NCBI GenBank assembly: GCA_017590115.1
Contig: JAGGNK010012114.1
Coordinates: 1,816,248-1,880,247 of the forward strand
Reading direction: 5' to 3'
DNA: 64,000 nucleotides
From: Montifringilla adamsi
Lineage: Eukaryota; Chordata; Aves; Passeriformes; Passeridae
This document shows, one piece after another, positions 11,881-24,455 of the stretch. Every line of letters begins with the position of its first letter. Position 1 is the stretch's first letter. The position numbers were made by a program, and so were the translations under genes. Under the pieces are notes generated by a model. It had not been told where the DNA came from. It searched no databases and saw only the letters and a list, made by a program, of their open reading frames with translations.

Positions 11881-14637
11881 TCGGGTTTGAAATAAGAGAC
11901 GGAAACAGAAACAAATAGTGGGGACAGAAGAACCCGGAGAGATGCAGCGTGAAGCAGAAGCACGTGAATACACAGACCCCATATGCACAACCTCTTTGAC
12001 TGCTTCCAGAGGGCACAAGAGTTCAAAGATTAGACACCATGCAGGAAAAAAGAACTTGTTTTAATTTCTTTTCCCAGTAAGCACTGTCTCCAGGAAAATT
12101 ACTCCTCCTCCAGTCCTTTCTTCAAGCTCCATGGAGGAAAAAACGAATTAGTTTCTGCCCTTTCCTAGAGATCTTGAAACTTCAGCAAGAGAAACCCGTC
12201 ACCTGATTTGCCCAGGATAAGGATTAAAGGCGGAAAGAAGAAATTGAAACAAAACACACAAAGGTTTTGCTTTTAATACATGCAGATTTTCAAACAGGCT
12301 GTTAAAACCACCTCAGAAAAATACCGGTACACAAGATGTATGCAGGACAAATACATGAACTGTGTAAAACTCCAGCATCAGTAGTTCACCTTACATCCTG
12401 GAGAATCCTCTTTCAACTTTGTTACACCTATACAGATGCTGTGACACGTATGATCAATCTTGACATTCTTCTTTATACTTTTACTAGTTTATTTGGTTGT
12501 TTTTTACATACACAAAGACGATTTATGCAGTATACAGTAAAACAATTAATTTTAATAGGAACAGACTGTCTTCTGTCTGAAGACAAGGAAGGGCAGTTTA
12601 GCATTTTCACAGATATATATGGTAACTATGATATCCACCTCCTAGTAGTATCAGCAAAAGCCAATTTCTTTCAATCCAGTAAAAATTAAGAAATGTAATT
12701 CTCAACACCACCACAAGTACTGCTTAGCATTTATTACCATTGAATTTCTTCAGTCATTTAGCTGCCCAGTTGATCAGTTCTGCAGTGTTTTAAGTATTAG
12801 TATCTTCACTACCCCAAAATTCTGGAATCATCAAGCTCTGTCATTCATTCACTTTTTCTGAATCATTTCCAGCACTGAACTGAACCAAACTCAACTGCTA
12901 GCTTTCCAACACTACAAAAGCCAAGCATTTATTCTTCTCTTTCGCTTACTATGTTAACTCTATGACTAAAAGAAGAAAATTCATATTCATGACCAGCTTT
13001 AAAAAAAGAAAAACGGAACTAAAACCACATAAAACCACTAGAGGCTTTGGTGAAAGCTGGACAATGGCTTTTTTTAATAACATAAAACAATATTAACACT
13101 AAATCAACAATATGTACTATGTATTTACTCCTTCAAAGACCTCTGACTGATTTGCAAGGCACGACTTTCATCTCCTAAAGGCACCATTATTCTACCTCTA
13201 TGTGTTCACTGAATCATCACCTAAACAAAAGCCAATACAACTGTCCAGCACTGGAGTCATATTTACATTAACATTACGTTCCCAAACAGACATCTTTTTT
13301 TTAATTTTTTTTTTAAGCAGGAGGTAGCCATGGGGGAAATAAGATTTTACACACAAAAGCGTCAGTTGGAACAAAGAGTCATAGCAGCTGCAGTCACCAT
13401 ACTGAACTAATTGATTTCCAAGTGACTATAAAGATAATTATAAGTATCTCCAATTTCTTCCCGCCTCCCACCACAAATCCTTCAAAAGATCTAATTTCTA
13501 CAGAAAATTTCTTCAGAAGAAAGAGGACAAAAAGAACAGATGATTAAGGATATTTAGACAGTTTAGTATTTATCCACCATACTAAGAAGAATATTATTGC
13601 AGATATTATTCTTTGCTTCTCCAGAATAAATTTAGTACAAAGACCAGCTAGTATACAGCAAGAAGTTAATTAGAATTCTCTCAGAGATCTCACAATGACT
13701 ACAACACCTCAGCATAGGATGATCAAAATACAAAGCAAAAGTATGCAGTACTTACAGAAATATTCTTTTTCTTTTTCAGGTTCTCATGAATTACAGAGAT
13801 GTTTAAGAAAAGGTCCAAATTGGTTCAGTAAATGCATCTTGGGATGATGAAAGACGTCAAAAGTACAAAAAAAGTATCTATTTTGAATACACAAATATTT
13901 TCAAAATGAGTGCAGAAACAAGCTGACACTTCTGTCATCATTTTGATTAATAGTAAGTGGTTTGTTTTGCTGTCACTGGTCAATTTTCACATAAAGGCAC
14001 ATGAGTTGCGTTCTTTTTTTAATATTATTGCAAAGGTTGCCTCTTTATTAAAATAAAACAATGAAAATACACAAAATTCAGCGAAGAGACGAAGTCTCAT
14101 CTGCAAGCCCTATTTTTTCAGAAAGTGAAAATGGCTTATTCTGCATCCTTACAAAAAATGAGATAGTAAAATTCTTATGCAAGACTTGATAGAAAAAGCT
14201 TCATCTGCAAGCCATATTTTTAAGTCAGCTGACAACCTGCACTTAGAACAGAATTTAATATTTTCCTTAAGATGTCTCATATCCAGCAAAAAGCTGCCCT
14301 TGTGATCTGTTTTGACTTTGTAACTAGGAATCTAATGCATAAGAAAAGAACCACGATAGCTGCTTCTATTTAAGTATCTTGTCAACAATAAAGGTTTCAA
14401 AATGAAGCTGATATTTTTACTGACTTTTATTTTTAAAACACGCAGCCCATTTTTTATGTAATCCAAGACAGTATCTCAGTATATTAAAAAACCCAAAGAA
14501 CTTCTGCTATCATAATGTAATAAAACAATAAGAATGGCTTTAATTCCTTCAAATTAAAACTATATAGTACAAAATCCCACATTAATTATTCGTTCTGTCT
14601 TTTGTACAATTTTAAGTATTCTTTTATGATTGCTATC

Positions 14638-14670
14638 CAGAAAAAAAAGAAAAAAAAGAAAAAAAAGAAA
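14638..14670. repeat. A-rich microsatellite (A8G-type)
   Basis: Consecutive runs of about eight A separated by single G. This is a simple low-complexity tract in intron 3. Confidence 0.85.
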
Positions 14671-16062
14671 GTATCATAGTCTACAATATTCTCATGTTGA
14701 GATTGCTCATTCAACATATTTTGACCCTGCATGAGAAGCAACCAAGCTTAGGAAAACAGTTAAGAATATTAAGTATGGAGTTTCTCATTTCAGCATAAAT
14801 ATGAACGGAAGCAATGTACCAGTAAAAAGAGTATGAAATGCTATGAAGATTAATAACAGAACTCAGCCAGTGATTATATCAACCTGCCTTCTCACTATTT
14901 TGAGAATCAAAAAAGGCTGTAAGTAGGAATATTCAAATAAAGTGGGTATATTGAGGAGACATGTAGGCTCCTGATGAGTTGTTCCTTCCTCATTCTTATT
15001 CATCAATTAAAAAAACCCATTAAATAGCTCACCTTTTTCCATATCTCCACACTGAGCTGTGGACTTTTATTTTCCTTTAGCCTTCTGATGCAGTGTACCT
15101 ACAGAATCCATTCCTACAGAACTTCACATTCCTCACTAATTGAAAATGTATCAGAATTTTGTATTTACTAACATCATCTTTGCACACCATCAGCACAGTG
15201 TCTTCTACATGCCTCACAGGCTGTCTGGTCTTGCTTCTACCTTTGGTGGACGTCCTTGTTTGTGTTTGGGCACTGTTTATCCACACCACCTTCTTCTCCA
15301 TTATGTTAGGTGGTCTTTACATTGTGTTCCATACTTGGGAGAGCTTTTACTTCAACCTTAACATAATTTTAGATACCCACTGAATTAATATTCAGTTTTT
15401 TAACAAAAATAATACTCCCTAGTAAGGCATACATTCTCCAGAACAGCCATGAACTGCCACTGGCAAAGTAGAATGTGCTGTTGAGAGCACAAGCAGCAAA
15501 CTTTTGTATTTCCTAATAGCGCCTAACTCCTCACACGTCTATGCCTGACCAATGCACATATGGATGTATCTGCCACTCAAAGTCCCACACTTCCTGCATA
15601 TCTCTGTAGATGAATGCATCACTGCATGGATAGAAAGTCAGACACCTGCACCAAAGGAAGGATCTGGACTGCTCTGCTGAAGGAGGACTGAGTAACTTTA
15701 AGTTCTACCCCTTCTTCCTTCCCTGAAATTGTCTACAAGTGGCATCTGGCCCACACCACTGCAGATGCTGAGCGACCCCTGCCTCTGCCTTTTGTTGAGA
15801 AGCATCAAGGACTGTTCCTAGGTTCACTACACTGAAGTTTAAGCAATTCCCATTACTCTTACAAAAACTTTTAAAGGGTAAAGATTCTACAGTATTGGGA
15901 TGAATCTTTGCTCTATTTTTAAAGAAAATATGCAAGACTGTTGGAAACACATGCCAGGAGAAAGAAAAAGCAAAAAAGTGCATTTGTTTCCACTCCGACT
16001 TAAGACAATTTTACGGTGAGATGTTAACTTAAAGCCAGGTTACAGAAGATGAAATCATTAAC

Positions 16063-16534
16063 TGTTGTGGTGCACTAGTTTATTTAGTTGTTCTTTTGCA
16101 CTGGGTGATTGGAAATTTGCACAGAGTAGTTTTTATATTGCACTGTATAGCTTATGGTGTATCACGTGGTTTGTTATCCCTTTCACCCATCACATGGTCT
16201 TTCCTTCACCTACCCCAGTACCCCCTGGTGGTCTCTCCCCTGGGTTACCCCTCCCCTTGCCACTCCTCACTGGTATCCCATTGGCTGTGGACATCTTCTT
16301 CTGTCCCCATCCCAGGGTATAAAAGTTCCCTGGTACCAGGGAATGCCCTCTTTCTCCCATGGGTTTGTCCACCTGGTGTGTCTCTTGGAATAAAGAGACC
16401 TTGGAATAAAGAGAGAACGTTTCCTGTGTGGAGAAGAGCATTTCTCTGTCTGTTCTCTTCATCTATGAAATATCGTGTGGGCAGGGGTTTATAGCTAGCT
16501 GGAGTGGACCCCAACAGCCCAGTGGAAAACTTCA
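16063..16534 (+). mobile_element. Solo LTR of an endogenous retrovirus, ERVK-like
   Basis: Begins TGTTGTGG. It has a TATA box (TATAAAAG) at 16318-16325 followed by two AATAAA signals at 16389-16394 and 16405-16410, so it reads as U3-R-U5 on the plus strand. The six bases before it (ATTAAC, 16057-16062) recur right after CTTCA at 16535-16540. That gives a 6-bp target-site duplication typical of ERVK-class elements and an LTR of 472 bp. A competing right end is CCCCAACA at 16516, which forms a better terminal inverted repeat with TGTTG but has no duplication. No gag, pol or env sequence adjoins it. It is antisense to SRFBP1 and could offer a promoter for antisense RNA. Confidence 0.75.
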
Positions 16535-18639
16535 ATTAACCAAGAAAAAACACACTACTGCTAGAAGAAAATGACAAAGATTTACAAAAAAGACTGGTAT
16601 TTTAGGATATAAAAGGCCATACTAGAAGAAAGACCTACCAAGCTCCTTAAGCTGACCTACTACAAAAATCATCAGTTACCCAGCCCTCAACCTTACACTA
16701 TGCTGCACCTATTACTTTCTGGAAATTGGTGTTGTTCCAAGGACAATGAGTGTGAAAACATCCTTCAAACTGAGGTTATACTTTTATAAAATAATTTGGC
16801 TTTCACAACCATAGTAATGGAGTTCATGTTTAAGTCTACTTCTGTTAACATCTTGCTAGAATATAAAACTAAGAACATAATGTAAAGCATTATTTTTTCC
16901 TGTATCTTTTGTACTAAATTCATTATTCTGTGATAAATACTGTTGTTCAAATGTACGGAAAACCCTCATTGTATTAACGAACCTGTTTCTTCAGTGATAA
17001 TTTTCAGGATAGACAATATATCTTTCCAAGACATTTGAAAATGGCTGAAACAAACTGCTGCTCATTCCTGACAAAAGCATTTTTCCTTCAAGCACTGCAA
17101 CTTGTCTTTTGTCCATATTCTCTTAATGGGCATCCCCCAAACATGACAAGATTTTTGTTTCAAGATAAAGGCCAAAGTACTCCTAGACACCTGGTAAAGA
17201 AATAACGATTATATTAAGATCTTTTTTCAGTCAAGATATTCCAACAGCTCAAGGTAAGCTACACACTGCCTAGTGATTTCTTGCAATCTGTTATTTTTGT
17301 GTCAAGAAACTTTCAAAAAATAGGTTCTTAAATATGGAAAGTAGTACTCTACAATGCATAATTAATCCCATTTGATAGTATCATCAAGCCTGATAAACAA
17401 GTGAAGAAATATCTGTAAGTATACACAATTTTGTATTTCACAGAAGTCTAGAAAGGATCTTACCATTCTTTTCCCCCATCTTTTGTGAATTCTGGAATAA
17501 ATACTTATACAGTTTTGGAAAAATGAAAACTGAAGAACTCAAAAACCAGTGTATTATTCCAATAGCTTTGAGAACTCCTGCAACCAATTAACCCAGTTCC
17601 TGCATTCACGTAGCTGGAACTTTTAACTGCTCTCATTTTTCACAATGTTTACTTCTGATTGTTGTGCCTGAAACACTTTTAATTGTATTTGCCAGTTAAG
17701 ATTTTTTTAATTCTTCAGTTCTAACAATGAAAATATAGAGAATAAAATATTTAAATGCCATTCTAACAATACTACACTATATACTATTTGCAAATTCAAA
17801 TAACAAAAGGTTTTTCAACACAGCCCAGCACCAACACTTAATAGATTTTCAATATATATGCAGAACCGTGCATGCGTGACTATGTAGAGCGTATTAAAAA
17901 AATACACAGACACTCTATTAAACCTAAAAAGTAAAAGCATCTTATACCATCTCACTCCTAGGAAACAGTGTGTTTAAAGTGATATTATGTCAGCACTGTC
18001 TGCTCAGAATTTACTTGAGGACAGGAAAACAGCATCCCTGAGAGTTAGTAATATAACTGTTAGTAACAGCAAGCATTTTGTCCTTCCTATTGTATCAGAC
18101 TGTAGTTAGTACAAACACAAACTAGAAAGAGAAGTTAAAGAGAGAGAAAGTTTAAATCCAGAAAAGATCTATAAAGAGAAGTTAAAATCTTGTAACTGAA
18201 AGTTCAAATTTGTTTCATTCAGAGAAGTCCTGCGGAGTTGCAGGCTCAAAAAATTTATGAGTTTCCAGGCAGCTGAACTGAGAAATAGTCCTAAGAAAGC
18301 AAAGAATTCTCTCTGATTAGGATTTCAAACCATTACATTTTTTTTTTTTTATGAGAAAGAAAAACTTAAGCCATTGTATTAAAAACTTCAGTAAATACAC
18401 AACGGTGTCAAGGCTGCAGAATTTCAGTCTTTCTTCCCTAAGACTGAACCCAATTCCCTATAAAAAAGAATCCAACAATAATGCCTTCTGAAGGCATAAA
18501 GTCCTTTCCAAGACTTTACTACCAACAGTCCTCAGGTGGCTTTTTTTTTTCTGGACATATGATAAGGAGAAGGGAGGTCTCGGTCTGTTCTTGATGATGG
18601 AAGAAAAAGGACTGATGTTTAGAAAGAGGCATCTTTGTG

Positions 18640-20110
18640 CACTGGTTTAACACAATGGCTTTTAGTGGGGATGGGGGAAGCCACAGAAGCGGCTTCTGAG
18701 ACATGCTCCATGAAGTTTCTACTATGCCCAGAAGAGCCAATCCCTGAAGGCTCTAATGACAGACATGCTGTTGACCCAATTAGAGAAGTTGGTAACGCCT
18801 CTGCAATGACATATTTAAGAAGGAAAAACATGCGCTCATTCCTTCCTCTTCTTCCCAGGAGGCAATGGGGCCATCCCGGTGCCGTGAGTGGCTGCTGGGA
18901 TGATGAGCAGCACGCCATCTCAGCACAGCTCACAGTGAACGTTGCCTGCTTAGCTGCTTTTAGCCAGCCGTGCTGCAGGCAGAAGGGCAGAGGTGGCGGC
19001 AGCAGCTTCTCCTTTTTGGCGCCCCACATGAAGAGAGGTGCGGCATGGTGCCAGCACAGCCCATGCGCTGCCAGCGGGGCACACGTGGCCGGCAGTGAGG
19101 GGCATCATGAGCAATTCCCCGGCACAGAGCCCAGACGAGATCAGCCTTTCAGCGCTGCAAAACCCCATGAGACCTTTTCAATTGACAGAACTTGAGAACA
19201 AATTAATCTACATGCAACAATTTTTTCCTGAGTTAGAGAAAAGGAGAAGATGAGGACACATGAGGAGAACAACATGGTGACACTATGCTTGCAGTGAAAG
19301 GAGGGAGGGAGAGGAGGTGCTCCAAACGTTGGATCTGAGATTCTTCTACAAGTGTGGTGAGGACTGTAATACAACAAACTGTTTCCTGGTAATTCATGAA
19401 GTGCATGGGGGGATCCAGAGATCCATTCACAGGCTGTGAGAAAAGGTGCTCACACTGGAGCAGGTGCATGCTGAAAAGCTGTAGTCTAGTAGGAAACCCA
19501 AACAGAGAGAGCAGACCCTTGCTTCCAGAGATAGAGGAACCTTGCTTCCAAACTAGAGCAGCTTATCCTTAAAAGACTTTACATATACCTCATGAACGAA
19601 TATGACCCATACCATGTAGTTAGGAAAAACTATTTTGCACAGGAGAGGGACTCATGTTACAGCAGGTTGGGCGGGACCGCTACTTGTGAAAATTAGAACC
19701 ACCCTAGAAAACTTTGCAGAGAACTGTCTCCTGTAGGAAGGACCCCATGGCATAGCAGAAGAGACTCCTCTCCCTAAGAAAAATGAAGAAAGATTTTGAG
19801 TGAAAAACTGACCAAAACTCCCATGCCCTGTCTCCCTGTACTGTCAGTGGGAAAGAAGGAGAGGCTGGAGGAAGTTAAGTGTTCTCAAGGTTTAATTATT
19901 ATCCTCTTTTAATTCTGTTAACAAGTTTTTCTTTATACCTTTTAAAGTTTTGAACCTGTTTTGCCCTTGGAATGTTTTCTCCTAATCCTTATCTCAACCC
20001 ATGAGCCCTTGAGTCTTTCTTTCTGCCTCCTCTGCTAAGCTGTAGCAGAGGAATATGAGTGAATAGTTTTTCTCGTGGGTGCCTGGTGCTTAACCAGCGT
20101 CAAACCACGA
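18640..20110 (+). mobile_element. ERVL-type LTR, degraded
   Basis: From about 19.3 kb on, the plus strand follows a bird LTR family I know from passerine genomes. Landmarks are GAGGTGCTCC, repeated 'contacts' of the CACACTGGAGCAGGTGCATG type, AACTGTCTCCTGTAGGAAGG, a pyrimidine-rich middle, TTTTGCCCTTGG, CTTATCTCAACCCATGAGCC, GTGGGTGCCTGGTGCTTAAC and an end near CAAACCACGAC at 20111. The left end is uncertain; the GC-rich part from 18.64 to 19.25 kb is included because it looks continuous. A 186-codon open frame at 18635-19195 has no retroviral motif and is probably accidental. No target-site duplication was found. Confidence 0.6.
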
Positions 20111-22651
20111 CTTTGGCTACTGGGAAGAACTTGGAAAAAAACTGTGCTATTTTCTTCAACCTACAGAAAGCCTTCAGGCCTTCAACCAATAAAGAATTTC
20201 CAGAAGTTGTAAGTTACCAATTCAATAAATCTTTTATCCTGAAAATACACATACTATCAGACTCTGGTGCAACATCCATTTTCTGGCTCCAAACCACTTT
20301 GGCTGCTGTAATTATTTTGTTGGATTTTTTGTCTTTTCCATTGAACTGCTCCTTGAGCAGGAGTTTGCAGCTCCTCAAGATTAATCATTCACTAAGAGAG
20401 AAGAGGCATTTTTTCTTACATAAAACACATAATGAGAAATTAATGGACAACTTCTTGATGTTAACAGAACATGAAAAATTACTATATCCACCATGCAATC
20501 CATCAATCTTGAAAGGATTTTGAATTTCCTCTGGCGTGTGTTTGAGATCCACATACTAAAACTGTTAAAATAAACTAGAATAACTCAAACCTTAGTTTCT
20601 CTAAACTGCAACTTTATAGATCACTCTCTGTTTCTATTGTGTCCAATCTTTCCTTAAAATTCTCCAATTCTTAATTAGAGTTATGTGAAGGTGTTTTTTG
20701 TGAATCTTATGATCCATAACTTAAGACAAAAGGTTGCTGGGAGTGAGATTTCGCCAATATAAAATCTTCCAAGTCACCTGAAAGAACATTACCAGTTGGT
20801 GTGAAAGCTGTCTTTTTTACTTCTTCCATGCTGAATGAGGAATATTTCAATGTCAACTCTAAAAATCTCTGTTAGTACAGAAATCATTGGTGGTTGGAAA
20901 AATACATAAATAACTAGTGTCTTTTAGGAAGCGATTTATAAGAAACAGGACTTTTTCTTTCATTTAAGAAACAAATGTACTGTAGAGCTAGTAAGCGTCA
21001 AGTTGTGCATTTTTGAAGTCTAAAAATCTCCAAGTAAACAAACCTTTTTCCTATTAAATATTAATATAACAGTGCATTGTTTTTAACAATAAAGTCAACT
21101 TACAGCACTTAAAATTTCAAATAACCAAATGCATTTACTAGCTATCTACCCAAGAAGCAGGAGACTTCTTCCTTCTCAACTGCTTACTTTGAAGATTCCT
21201 CCCTTTCTACAAACTATTTCAGAGCAAAATTTGCCTTCAGCTTTCTAGACTACAAGTCTATCCTCCCCTGACAGCCACTCTTAAAGCTATCATTTACAAG
21301 TTCATGTTCATGCCAACTGAAGCAACACATGAATGCATTTGGCCAATACAGTCCTGAGTGCAGGCTTTAAGTTGTCTGCATGAACTGATCCTGGCAGGAA
21401 AAGCACAATGTGGACAAAACAAAGATTCCTGGTAAATGCGTGCAGAACAAATCTTGCAGTGAAACCCTCTCAAGAACATTCACAAAAGCCCCACAAAAAA
21501 ACCATGGGCTTCTGAGCTCAGTGGTCCAGCACACCTGATTACTTCATTATTCTCTCAGAAACTGAGACACACATACTCAGCATTAAAAACCAATTTAAAA
21601 AATTAAAAAAAAAAAAAGGAGAGAGAAAAAAAAGAGCAAATACAAGACTGATGGCAAGTCAGTAATGCAGAGTGCCTCAATATTACTGTCACGGTGATTG
21701 AGCAGTGCTACCCATTTCCTTTTCCCTTTTGCTGGTTTATGAAGACTCTTAAGTATTAAGCTAAAAATCGCTCTGATTCTACTTCATCAATTTGGCACAA
21801 AGCACATGTAAATTGGTCAATGAAGCCTTTCCTGTTATTAGCCTTTTTTGAAGACTAAGATCTCTGCAAGGTTGAGAAAAGAAGGAGAAATGCTAAAAAC
21901 AAACAAAAATATTGTGTGCTCCCAGAACAGCACACAATAGTAGCATAATGATATAATTACTACAGTTATCAAATATACTTATCAAGGAAACAATCAAAAC
22001 AGCCATATTGTGAAAAAACATTTGTCACGACCTATACATGACTTGTGTTCAAGTCCTATGATTGGAATTCATAACTCATTTCACCATACATAATTTTATG
22101 TAGTATCAACTAAGACTGAGAGATTAGCACAAATCATTATGAAGTTACAAAATTTCTGAAGCATTTTCTTGATGTCATAACATATAAGATACAAACACTG
22201 TATCAATTAACAGCAAGGCTGAACACTAAAAAAAGATCTGACTCAAGTGTAACCAGTCCCTTCCAGCTACAATTTGAAATTATTACAGAACCAAATACAA
22301 ATGGCATGATATTTAGAGCTTGCAGGACAGACAATGAGGATACTGTACTGTCAGACACACAAAATGCCTTCCCATACTCCTGAGCGGCACAAGAATTTCA
22401 AATTCTGTGCTTTAACTGTTGCAGTAAAAACTTCAAACACCACACACTGCTAAGCAAATTCATGTTTAGTCTGGAATGCTTAAGACTCAAATTGTTTAAC
22501 ACCTTGACAAACGCAAATACTCACAATTTGTTAGCTGTGTTAATGTTCAAGCTTACTCTGAAAATACTTAACAGTTTCAGTAATGCAGTCGCAAAAACAG
22601 ACAATTTAAAATAGTTGTCTCTAATATTGAATTATCTAAACATGGCATTAC

Positions 22652-22724
22652 CTTCATGGCATGGATTTCTTCTATTAATCTCTCAACTCGTTTTTGGTTC
22701 TTTAATTTCAAGTCTTCTGAACCC
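22652..22724 (-). CDS. SRFBP1: SRFBP1 coding exon 3
   Basis: A 73-base exon with acceptor TTGCAG and donor GTAATG. Its first base completes a Lys codon split with exon 2. The remaining 24 codons read G-S-E-D ... E-E-I-H-A-M-K, matching human G-T-E-D ... E-E-I-H-A-M-K, including the core K-N-Q-x-R and E-R-L motifs. The helix is rich in Arg, Lys and Glu, as in the BUD22-like coiled N-terminus. It ends in phase 0. Confidence 0.95.
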
Positions 22725-23663
22725 CTGCAAGTGAAGTCTATTGTTATTAAAGAAATCTCAGTTTAGTTATTTTATTTCCTCTCTGAAAATGCTAAGTAGC
22801 AAAATAAAAAAAAAAAATCAGGAGATGGTGCATAAATACAATCCCTTATTGGCAAATCAACATTTTAGCAAAGAGCTGAATATAGCCTAAAGCTTTTTGA
22901 ACAGCAGAGGAAACACTGAGGATTTAGCAGAACAATGTGAAAACAAATGTTACTGTATCAGAAAATACAAAACCACAGTTCATATCAAGAACAGGTGACA
23001 CCAGTGTCTCAAACAGAATTCTATTTTAAGACCTGTAGTACCTAAACATGGAAGTTCATTGGATTTGCTTCTTATTTTGGACAACTTGCTAAAATTGTGA
23101 GAGTATCCTCAATTTACACTATGAACACAGTGTGAGACGTATCTCACACCATCTCTAAGACATGTGCTAAGTTATTTCAGGCCAGTAATCTTTAAAAATA
23201 AAATCTACAATATATTGTTTAAGCTGTTCATATAAGAATTAATAGTAATTACTAAAAATCAAGTATGACCTGTATATCTATGCAAATGAAGTATTTTTTG
23301 ATACATACTCCTGAAGATAACTACTGTGAGAAAACTTGGTGCAACTTAAATTCAACAGCAGAATAATCTAAAAGATGAAATCTGACACTTTCAGATGTGC
23401 TGTAAAAGGCTCTGTAACTGATTCATATTACCTTCCAATACACTAAATCCAATTTAAAAAGTCATCCCAATTCTGCTTTATGAAACTCCTTTTAGTTAGT
23501 ATTTTTAGTCTAAGATTATGTTAAAAAAAGACAAATATGTGTTTTAGTGCCTTAAGTTTTAAATTTAGTACATTTTTCTCCCATTCTTCTGTTTTTGTGA
23601 AATCAATTAAAATAGTGCCTTATTTATAAACCACAAAAAAACCCACTATTATTTAAAACTGAC
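22725..23663 (-). other. SRFBP1: SRFBP1 intron 2 (939 bp)
   Basis: A short AT-rich intron between exons 2 and 3, flanked by 19-20 kb introns. The donor is GTCAGT and the acceptor TTGCAG on the minus strand; it is a phase 2 intron. No repeat or other feature was recognised. Confidence 0.9.
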
Positions 23664-23752
23664 TTTTTCGATTTTAATTTCCCGATGTGTCTGGTTAGTC
23701 TGCGAATAGTGAGGACTCTGGCCTTCTTCACATCTTTTCTCATCTTCACAAC
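23664..23752 (-). CDS. SRFBP1: SRFBP1 coding exon 2
   Basis: An 89-base exon with acceptor CTCACAG and donor GTCAGT: 29 codons plus two bases of a split Lys codon. It begins V-V-K-M-R-K-D-V-K and runs through I-R-R-L-T-R-H-I-G-K-L-K-S-K. Human SRFBP1 has V-V-K-M-R-K-E-V-K ... I-R-K-L-V-R-S-V-G-R-L-K-S-K at the same place. The strongly basic composition fits a nucleic-acid-associated nuclear protein. This exon fixed the identity of the gene. Confidence 0.96.
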
Positions 23753-24435
23753 CTGTGAGAAATATGGAAGACATTACAAACTGTTTTCCTTGATTATGTT
23801 CCACATACAATATGCTCATTACATTGACTTAAATTTTAGAAATTAGTTCAACAAAGAGAAATATTTTGAAAATAGAGTGCATTTCCCTGCTAACCAAATT
23901 TCATTTCAAATGAATTCAGATTTCCATTAAAATCAAACTGCTTCCATAAACATCAGAGGAAGAATAACCAACAGTCTAAAAATGTGTCTGAGGTCTAAAC
24001 AGAAGACAAGACATTCCTAACTAGCCATACTTTAATATTATTCTTAGAGCTAGACTGAGCTAGGGATTTGAAATGTCTCACCTTTTGCCTTTACTTAGCT
24101 TATTTTGTCCCAGAGAAACACCAGCAGTACATTAAGTCCATTGGTGCATAATACATAAAAGAATTTTAATTATTAAACATCTTCAAGTGTAAAGGAAAGA
24201 CTCTCAAAAATTAACATTATTTATTATGGAACAGAATTGAGATATTAAATTCTTTTTATATATTTGAATTCATTTTTGTTGAAAACAAAAATCCAAATGA
24301 TTTCTAACTTGCTACAGTCTGTCTCAACCTGCCATCCTACCTGGTACTCTGTTCCCAAATTTAAAGCAGGCAGTTTTAAAGAAAATTTGGCAATGATATT
24401 TTGGTCTTAATTCTCACACCAATAACAAAGAAAGA

Positions 24436-24455
24436 ATTATTATTATTATTATTAT
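24436..24455. repeat. (ATT)n microsatellite
   Basis: About seven ATT units in intron 1. Simple sequence, probably length-variable. Confidence 0.9.

Larger units (their letters stand above)
2008..22651 (-). other. SRFBP1: SRFBP1 intron 3 (about 20.6 kb)
   Basis: Lies between exons 3 and 4, both splice sites being phase 0. It is mostly AT-rich unique-looking DNA. Recognisable contents, listed separately, are an old CR1 at 3.2 kb, a CR1 at 4.6 kb inside a GC-richer block, a possible alternative terminal exon at 7.8 kb, a coding-like plus-strand frame at 8.3 kb, a CpG island at 11.5 kb, an A-rich microsatellite at 14.64 kb and two LTRs at 16.1 and 18.6-20.1 kb. I recognise nothing in about 5.9-7.8, 8.7-11.5, 12.0-14.6, 14.7-16.0, 16.6-18.6 and 20.1-22.6 kb beyond short chance frames and low-complexity A or T runs. 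Confidence 0.85.

Noticed and set aside
11318..12016. A 232-codon minus-strand open frame and overlapping plus-strand frames across the 11.5 kb CpG island
   Set aside because: Long frames on several frames at once are expected in stop-poor GC-rich DNA. The flanking parts are AT-rich noise and the peptide matches nothing I know.
13750..13800. A strong minus-strand donor (GTAAGTAC) and, on the plus strand, a strong polypyrimidine tract with CAG
   Set aside because: On the minus strand the frame before the donor has no acceptor before a stop; on the plus strand the following sequence is not coding-like.
18635..19195. A 186-codon plus-strand open frame
   Set aside because: It lies in the GC-richer left part of the ERVL-type LTR and has no gag, protease, polymerase or envelope motif; the opposite strand is also open.
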